A DNA stretch of 14,956 nucleotides from Cephalothrix simula (taxonomy: Eukaryota; Nemertea; Palaeonemertea; Archinemertea; Cephalotrichidae): NCBI GenBank assembly GCA_035591015.1, contig JAXIUW010200287.1:5132-20087 (forward strand), written 5' to 3'. Position 1 is the stretch's first letter. Every line of letters begins with the position of its first letter. The position numbers were made by a program, and so were the translations under genes. Below the pieces are notes generated by a model. It was given only the letters and a program-made list of their open reading frames with translations. It made no database searches and was not told where the DNA came from. This document shows positions 8,883 to 14,956 of this stretch, in pieces.

Positions 8883-10340
8883 CGTTTTCGGCCATTTTAT
8901 GACGTCATTTTGTGCGCGTGAATCTTTTTTTGGCTGGCTTTTTAGTTTCGTTTTCTCCGATGCCTCTTTGGGGAACGAATATATCTCGAACCCTTCGGCA
9001 ATTCTCAAACTTGCATAGCCTGTGTTTCTAGTCATTTAAAAATAGCCTTCAAATAATTATTTAGGTCAAATATGACCCTTATGAATCGGATAAAAAGATG
9101 TACAGTATACCACATATTGTACTCTAGCTTCTTTTTTCCTCACAGAATCTAAAAGGGCATTATGGGTAAAGAAACACAAGTCAGTTGTTCTTGACAAGTA
9201 TTACGCTTCATTTCCTCTCTAATTTCCCCGAGATGAAACCAATTTTTTAAGCTCTGTATAGTATTTTATCATACTTAGTTAACAGCCTTGCCTTGTGTCT
9301 AAGGCAAACTCAGCCTCCGTGATATGAATTTCATCTCGCTGTTCCTTGTAACCTTCTAAAAGAAAAACATCCCTGACAAGTCTGCGTAATGGTGTACAAT
9401 TAGTACTGGAAAAATTGCTGTGTTTTTCTCTTATTATTTTTATGCTTTCATATGTCTCTCTATTCATATTATGTCCAAAAATGTTCTCTAATATCACAAT
9501 ACGCATGTTGACTGTCACTGTGAGGGCTTGCTGGAGCCGTCTGACCAAATCCTCCGTGATGTGGGAACTAATTAAGGTTTGTGATGCAAAAGGGACCTCG
9601 ATTGTAGGTTTTAATGTTAGAAAGAATTTCTGTTACAAATTGGTAATACCTGACTACTGTACCATTCATTAAGCTGTACAACGTACCATTTGAATTACCA
9701 AATGGAAACCGGAAGTTGATTTAGTATTCTTTTACTGCGCACGCTCAAAAGCGGATTTTCATTTTTGAAACTTTTAGAATGGCACGTGGTGTTCGGTTCG
9801 GATTTTTTTCTGATAATAATTCGCTTACCATTTATATGGTTCTTAGTCATGCGTTATTTTTTTAATGCCGTTTTATTTATGAGATAATTTTTGAACATTA
9901 TATCTTGTGCTTCATGCTGTTTTGATTAATTGCAATTTTTTCAATTTGAATTTTTGGAAATAGCAAAAATTGGTATGATTATTCATCAAATCATTGGGTA
10001 CAATTTGTTGAAAATCCCTTATATTTTTTATTCATTACCGACATTTATTGATTTGATCAACGCATACTTTTTAAAGATATGTTTTAACGATGATCATGCT
10101 ATCATATTCTACAGTTTCGTTGATATCTTATACCAAATAACGATTGTTGAGTGCGTGGTGGGATAATTATGATCATAAACCCATCTCCCTTGGATATATG
10201 ACATAGTCTTTCCTAGCAATTATCCGAATGATCGGGACAATAGGTTTTGGCTAATGAGCTAAACTAGGCTCTAGAGGTCATTAAGAAGTTAGGTAAAGAT
10301 TCATTTAAGTCATTTTTGCTGGTGATCAGTTTTTATACAA
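8883..10340. other. stretch without recognised genes after the SINE
   Basis: An exact TGACGTCA lies at 8900-8907, just past the SINE tail. AGGTCAAATATGACCC at 9063-9078 resembles a nuclear-receptor inverted repeat with 4-nt spacing. A good acceptor (TTTTTTCCTCACAG, ending 9145) precedes AATCTAAAAGGGCATTATGG|GTAAAG, which could be a 20-nt exon but hits a stop if joined to the microexon at 5946. Overlapping open frames at 9279-9548 (minus, 89 codons) and 9415-9672 (plus) show no recognisable domains. CCATTTG and CAAATGG (9686-9705) form a small hairpin. Confidence 0.35.
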
Positions 10341-10363
10341 ATCGATAATTTAACTACAACATT

Positions 10364-10409
10364 ATGACGTCATACATAATGCGCGCAGTGCCACTGTATG
10401 TGACGTCAT
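10364..10409. repeat. inverted repeat with a CRE palindrome in each arm
   Basis: ATGACGTCATACATA (10364-10378) pairs imperfectly with TGTATGTGACGTCAT (10395-10409) across a loop containing GCGCGCAGTGCC. Each arm holds an exact TGACGTCA (10365-10372 and 10401-10408). The layout resembles the pair of CRE palindromes in the foldback element at 11675-11705, which suggests a related element. Confidence 0.6.
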
Positions 10410-11183
10410 CCTGGGCGTTTTTAGCACCAACATCATTTAGAAAAAAACCGTTTTCAGTATCAACATCAAACCGATTTATCCTTCAAAATTTCTGAGTTAC
10501 CATGCAAAAAACCCATCTATACGAATATTATAGGTCACCGTCGTTTGGTAAAAGTTGTAGATAGACTTTTTAGGTGTATTTTTATCGATAAATCTGTGCG
10601 TTTTCCCAACAAATATTTTCTCTTCAATGATACTATCTTCGTATTATCAATTTTAATTCAATAATTACTCTAATTTCTCCTTAACAACTTGGTTGTTAAT
10701 ATTCGATTTTACTACAATCTTCGGGGCAATTATGGATTAGCGGACCAATTTCGATGCGGGAATAATGCTTATGATTACTTAGCGTAACTATTGTTTGCGT
10801 TTTGCAAATGGTTTAAATTGTCTTAAAGAAGACCCATTGGGATTTCGGGTTTCTTTTCAAAACCCGTTTCATATTCAGTTTTTATATCATTCAATTCATA
10901 AAATCCTTTTTTTAAATTTTAATCGTACGATCTGCACAAGAGTTAAGGAAAACTTGAGGAAAAATATACACTACAAAAAGGAATTCTATTTAAAAATAGT
11001 ATCATTTCTGTCATACGACATGTGTATTCTGGTTGAGGTATTTTTGCAGAAAAAAGTCATAAATTGAGCTATATAGGTTACGTGTTGCGAAATATTTTGA
11101 TATGATGTTCTAAATAGAATTATCAGTAGATATGAGCTAAAATGAGCTCTTTAGCGCGTGGAATTTTTACATACACAATTCGA
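10410..11183. other. stretch without recognised genes
   Basis: AT-rich sequence with no splice-bounded exon that I trust. The open frame at 10795-11067 (90 codons) has no recognised domain, lies in AT-rich sequence and lacks a start or splice context that would support it. Confidence 0.35.
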
Positions 11184-11401
11184 CGGGTGAGAATTATTAA
11201 GTCGCATTTGGGGTTGAGAAATTGGATTGATTTTAAAAAAAAATGAAATTCCATAGGTGCAGAAGGGTAAAAACGGTTCTTCGGAATGATATTCCGCCGT
11301 CCATATTTTGGAAGGATTTTCTCATTAACGGTACTGAAAGATTTATTTCAACAAGTCATTTTTTTCAAAAAATGCAAATAGACGTACTCAATTCTCACCG
11401 G
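11184..11401. repeat. small foldback, arms about 27 bp, beside the large foldback
   Basis: CGGGTGAGAATT (11184-11195) is matched by AATTCTCACCGG (11390-11401) at 11 of 12 positions in inverted orientation. Pairing continues loosely inward (GTCGCATTTG at 11201-11210 with CAAATAGAC at 11375-11383). An inner perfect hairpin, CGGAAT-GAT-ATTCCG, lies at 11282-11296. It starts about 280 bp before the larger palindromic element and could be a separate MITE or part of a composite element. The open frame inside it (11243-11428) is not convincing. Confidence 0.5.
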
Positions 11402-11462
11402 AAAATTTTAAGAGGAAAAAACGGGTAACTGGGGGTAACCCCTACCCTAACTGCTCGAAAGG

Positions 11463-12168
11463 TATTAGAAACATAGGAAACCTATACATTTTTGGAAAGA
11501 AGAGCAAGATTATGTTTACTATGCGCTTCGACCAACTGTGGCGCCCCAAGCGGCGAAATTACGAATTAAGCCTTCTGAATACAGCAAAACTAGTAGCAGA
11601 TGGATAAAAATGGTTGGTAGAAATGAATTCAGTGTACCATATCTAGTTTAGGAGGGTTAAAAAGTAACGCCCTATGACGTCATATGCGCCATTATGATGA
11701 CGTCATCACGAGTTAAATGTAAGTTTCCTCTAAAATAGGCCGTGTTACATATCAAAATGAAGCTACTGGTATAGGCAAACTATTTAAGTGAAAAACTATG
11801 ATTTTCCGAACACCTAGTGTTAGTTAGCGCCCTAGCAGACAATCAGAAGGTTAAAAATGTATTAGTTATATATTTTACCGTTATTTTAAAATAAATATCC
11901 AAACCAGGAGTTCTGAAACTCATCAAAATGGCGTCTATGACGTCATACGGTGTTATTTTCTTATCAAAAAATAACCCCCGCAAACTGTAAATGGTACGCT
12001 TAATTCATTTTTACCAGCTACCAGTTTTGCTGTACTCAGAAGGTGTTATTCATATTTTCACCGCTAGGGGCGACACAGCTGGTCGAAATGCTTAATGCTT
12101 ATTAAACATAATCTTGCACTTGTTCCATGACCTTTCCAAAAATGTATAGGGTTTTTTATGTTTCTAAT
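11463..12168. mobile_element. foldback / MITE-like element with arms of about 230 bp
   Basis: The left arm (about 11463-11692) and right arm (about 11931-12168) are inverted copies at roughly 80% identity with a few gaps. Shared landmarks, outside to inside, are ATTAGAAACATA at the tip; CCTATACATTTTTGGAAAG; GCAAGATTATGTTTA; TTCGACCA-CTGTGGCGCCCC; CTTCTGA-TACAGCAAAACT; AAATGAATT followed by GTACCAT; and a TATGACGTCATA palindrome near the inner end. The loop (about 11706-11930) has no open frame of note. The element is non-autonomous, with no transposase. Arm divergence suggests an old insertion. TGACGTCA occurs at 11675, 11698 and 11938. Confidence 0.85.
11541..12075. promoter_or_regulatory. 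CTCF-like GC core repeated in both foldback arms
   Basis: GCGCCCCAAGCGG (11541-11553) and its inverted counterpart CCGCTAGGGGCGACA (12061-12075) loosely resemble the CCNNNAGGGGGCGC core of animal CTCF sites, with the spacing one base short. Similar GC cores occur inside many invertebrate MITEs, so binding is speculative. Confidence 0.15.
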
Positions 12169-12676
12169 ACATTTAGAGGTGTTTCAATTTTGCTAATATG
12201 GAATAATTTTTCGGGTAAAATTTTAGGTTGCTTCTTTAGAACTTCGAACTATATAAACTCGAAATCCTGTGGTGATACCTCTTGCTTTATTTTTTTTTTT
12301 TAAATTCAAGTTTGGTTCATTAATTAATTAACACTCCCGATTTGTTTCATTTTCAAAACCATTTATTATGTGAAAGAAACATGTGTCTCGCCTCAAGTTT
12401 TGTCCACCCTTTCTTTAAGTTTTCGAATAACTGTATCCAGCTTCAAGATATGACAATAGCCTTTGAATATTTCTTACCCTTTGGCATGAAGTTAAATTTA
12501 AGAATAACTGTTTGAAGTTTGAAATATACTCTCCTATATGAGAGGGCTTAGATCTGTTCCTTTGAAGTTTGATATCCTCATATTTAGGATTGTGGAAAAT
12601 TGCTAATCTTTTCTCATTTTATAGAAAATCGAATTAATGTTTCATTGTCTTGCTGCACCTATTTGAAGATTTTAAC
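12169..12676. other. stretch without recognised genes
   Basis: AT-rich sequence with a T-run at about 12292. It contains one member of a dispersed repeat pair (12474-12509). A weaker internal echo, TTTTCGAATAACTGTAT at about 12420, resembles part of that repeat. No exon or RNA gene is seen. Confidence 0.4.
12474..12509 (+). repeat. dispersed direct repeat, copy 1 (copy 2 at 14296-14340)
   Basis: TTACCCTTTGGC (12474-12485) then GTTAAATTTAAGAATAACT (12491-12509). The same two strings occur in the same order and orientation at 14296-14307 and 14323-14340, with an 11-bp longer gap and one base missing. Two copies about 1.8 kb apart suggest one small repeat family or a segmental duplication since diverged. 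Confidence 0.6.
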
Positions 12677-12724
12677 TCATGAAACCATCTAAAACATCAT
12701 GAAACCATCTTTACCATCTAAAAA
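12677..12724. repeat. 20-bp tandem repeat, about 2.3 copies
   Basis: TCATGAAACCATCT occurs at 12677-12690 and 12697-12710, and a shorter ACCATCTAAAA continues at about 12713. Period is 20 bp. Confidence 0.75.
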
Positions 12725-12779
12725 TAATCTGCTTTAATATTTATCAAATCTTGGAAATTTTTTTTTTTTAAATAATTTC

Positions 12780-13012
12780 GAGCAGGAATCCAGAGTGGAT
12801 TCTCGTGATATTTTGTGCGATTTCTCGTGCGGGACTAAAAGTATCAGGGGTAGTCGAAATTTCCGTATAAATGTGGTAGCTCGGTTTAAGCCAAAAAGTG
12901 CGGTTACTTCCCGTAGGATCCCAGACCTACTTTCCACCCTGGGCGTGAATAAGGGTCACGGCTGGTCTGGGAAAATACATTTATAGAAGATTCGATTAGG
13001 GTTATGACGTCA
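12780..13012. other. GC-richer block with nested hairpins, probable element fragment
   Basis: A sharp rise in GC content follows a T-run. The block opens with a GAATCC-AGAGT-GGATTC hairpin (12786-12802). It contains a nested stem: CCCAGACC (12920-12927) with GGTCTGGG (12964-12971), enclosing ACCCT (12936-12940) with AGGGT (12952-12956). It ends at a TGACGTCA (13005-13012). Open frames on both strands (12734-12937 minus, 12795-12986 plus) overlap and have no recognised domain. An AG at 12785 could act as an acceptor, but the frame from it gives no known protein. It may be a decayed SINE or MITE, or a structured RNA. Confidence 0.4.
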
Positions 13013-14295
13013 CAATTTTTTGCGAAATCCAATAGAGGGGGAGGTTCAGATTTTAGACAATAATGTATTCAACGATCTTCATTCTCAGATCAAAGAAGTA
13101 AATTCCAAAACAATGGAATAAATAAAATGCCGCGGGGATATTGATTAAAAATTAATGTTTCATTTCTTATATCATAAATAGAAATCATAAACATCTATAA
13201 GCCTTTATATTACGTTTATAGTGACGCATTTATAATATATAATCAATTAATCAATTGTTATATATGTAGTATTTCTAAAGGAAATAATGATTATGTAAAA
13301 AATCTAGGTACTTTTTTAAGTGAAAATCTTTAGATTTCTTCAGGTTTCTATCTTTAGAGAAGTTTTTTCCAATAGAAAGGCATAACCCTCGATATTTCAA
13401 AAAGGTTTAGAATGTCAAACATACTGAAAAACGGAGCTTTTTATTTATTTACATATTTTCAACTTTTAAGATTGTTACAAAACTTTAACCTAATCTAATT
13501 TTTTTTATAAAACGTCACATTTTTAACTTGAGTTTTTATTTTTGTTTTCAATTCTTGTTTCAACATTAATGATTTACGAAACTTAAAATATTTTCAAAAT
13601 TTTTTCAACGTTTATAATTTTTTCAATTATTGTTTGTTACTATTAACTTTATAATGTACACTTTTAGCTTGGGTTATTTTTCAGTTTTTAACGAGTTTTT
13701 AAGAACTTTACGAATCAGTTTTGGTATATATTCAAATTTTGAAGAATTTTTTTGCATATGTTTTGGTGTTATTTTTAACTTCAGTATATTAGTTTGTTAC
13801 AAAACACATTTTTAACTTTGGTATATTTAATTTTCATCCTTTAACGAATTTGTTACGAAATATGAAATGAATTTTAAAAAATATTGCGCACCTCTGTCAG
13901 GCTACATATATTAATTCAAATTTTAACGAAGTATATTTTAAAATATCATAATGTTAAAAGGATCATTTTACAATATAATTATCTTTGCAAGTTTCGATCC
14001 CTTGCGGCTATCGGCGTTCTTTCAATTATCTTAAAATAACATATTTTTTAAAACTTGAAGACAAATTTTATCTTGCCGTATTTTAGCTATTAGACCTCTG
14101 ACGTCACTAATGTATAATTTATTATTATAAAAGGCAGAATTTTGACTGGGTGGGGAAGAAAAAAGATCGTATTATTACCCTTATACTTTTAAAATCATGC
14201 CTAAAGGTATTTTGTATTTTAGATTCATTTTCAACTATTCACTTGTCTTTAATAGTCCCTTCTGATTTGGTCAAATAGTTTTGGTCATATATAAT
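13013..14295. other. AT-rich stretch without recognised genes
   Basis: An AT palindrome lies at about 13235-13265. From about 13470 to 13870 a degenerate motif of the type TTTGTTACAAAAC...ACATTTTTAACTT recurs at irregular spacing (for example about 13473, 13508, 13634, 13793 and 13848), which suggests a very decayed repeat array. TGACGTCA occurs at 14099-14106. The open frame at 13630-13815 is a Phe/Ile/Tyr-rich product of T-rich DNA and is not a credible gene. Confidence 0.4.
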
Positions 14296-14340
14296 TTACC
14301 CTTTGGCCAAAAACTATCAAATGTTAAATTTAAGATAACT
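14296..14340 (+). repeat. dispersed direct repeat, copy 2
   Basis: TTACCCTTTGGC (14296-14307) and GTTAAATTTAAGATAACT (14323-14340) match 12474-12509. The extra gap sequence here (CCAAAAACTAT, 14306-14316) is partly complementary to AAATAGTTTTGG at 14273-14284, so this copy also forms an imperfect hairpin that copy 1 lacks. Confidence 0.6.
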
Positions 14341-14882
14341 CTTGGCTTTACGATTTTCATTTTTCTTTGAAATCTATCTTCAATATAGATTATCCTGCGG
14401 ACAAAAATCGAATTTCTGTGTATCAACTTTATTTAAGGACAGATATTGATCTTGATAATGGTATATAGTTTAAGATTTTCCTTAATTTTCGCTCAGCATT
14501 TTATAAGCCCCACCCTCTGTATATATTTCACCATCATTAATCTGCCCGAGGCCAGTGAAGACGATTAATTGGTGAATCTTAATTCGCGCGATATCTAAAC
14601 AAATTATCAAGTAACATATTTCATAAATCTTTTTTAAAAGTGTTCACACTTTGTAACGAAAAATCGAAATCTTTGTCCTCCGAGGATTTGTGTTTTGTCT
14701 GGAAAATAAACGCCTGGAAACTCTGCAGGGAATATTTTTTGTACTTTTTTAAATTCTTGTTTATCTACTCTCACTATTTTATCTAAAATTACATAACGGT
14801 ACTATCTATCTCTTTAGTACTGGTTTAGTACTGACTAATTTTTCTAGCGGCCCTATTATAATCATTAGTCATAAATAATTTT

Positions 14883-14956
14883 TATTCACCGGTTGTGTTA
14901 TAAGTGAAGTGATATTTAGTGAAATTTCTTGGATAACATTGATAAACCGGTGAATA
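14883..14956. repeat. inverted repeat cut by the window edge
   Basis: TATTCACCGGTT (14883-14894) is the exact reverse complement of AACCGGTGAATA (14945-14956). With a short gap, pairing continues inward (TGTTAT with ATAACA). The loop is about 30-50 nt. Because the right arm ends at the last base of the window, the arms may continue outward on the right, and this may be the centre of a larger foldback. Confidence 0.7.

Noticed and set aside
9146-9165. 20-nt exon following the microexon
   Set aside because: Acceptor is good, but joining to the microexon gives T+AA, a stop, and the donor GTAAAG is weak. It might be a terminal exon, but no clear polyadenylation context was seen.
9279-9548. 89-codon minus-strand open frame as a gene
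   Set aside because: The product is hydrophilic and plausible by composition, but it has no recognised domain, an open frame overlaps it on the other strand, and no splice or promoter context supports it.
10795-11067. 90-codon plus-strand open frame
   Set aside because: Low-complexity AT-rich coding, no domain, no start or splice context; this length is expected by chance in 15 kb.

Overview
The window looks like non-coding-rich DNA from an AT-rich animal genome, probably a marine invertebrate. This rests on animal-type splice signals, a tRNA-derived SINE, AT-rich minisatellites, foldback elements and the absence of any long open reading frame on either strand (the longest is about 90 codons). 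I see no bacterial operons, rRNA, CRISPR array or intact transposase. I cannot assign a phylum.

Bases 1-6000 can be read as the inside of one plus-strand gene. Three candidate exons have good splice borders and matching phases: 476-532 (57 nt), 5550-5617 (68 nt) and a 10-nt microexon at 5946-5955. Joined, they give a continuous, Pro/Ser/Tyr-rich, disordered-looking peptide of about 44 residues that I do not recognise. The 5-kb intron between the first two exons carries three small tandem arrays (700-823, 1831-2018, 2461-2559) and a duplicated 46-bp segment (2657-2847). Exon 476-532 starts with a perfect 5' splice-site sequence directly after a perfect 3' splice site, which is the layout of a recursive-splicing site. 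Exon 5550-5617 is flanked by possible RNA structures: a 23-bp inverted repeat upstream, a hairpin ending exactly at its donor, and two 13-nt near-palindromes just downstream.

Bases 6000-14956 are repeat-dominated. They hold an AT minisatellite (about 6112-6374), a tRNA-derived SINE (about 8653-8882), a small foldback (11184-11401), a large foldback of about 700 bp with arms of about 230 bp (11463-12168), a GC-richer hairpin block (12780-13012), a dispersed repeat pair (12474-12509 and 14296-14340), and an inverted repeat reaching the window edge (14883-14956). I find no convincing continuation of the gene here, so its next exon may lie beyond the window.

The most unexpected signal is the palindrome TGACGTCA. 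It occurs exactly ten times, and a rough composition estimate predicts fewer than one. Several copies sit inside the repeats, so repeat families seem to be spreading CRE/ATF-type sites.
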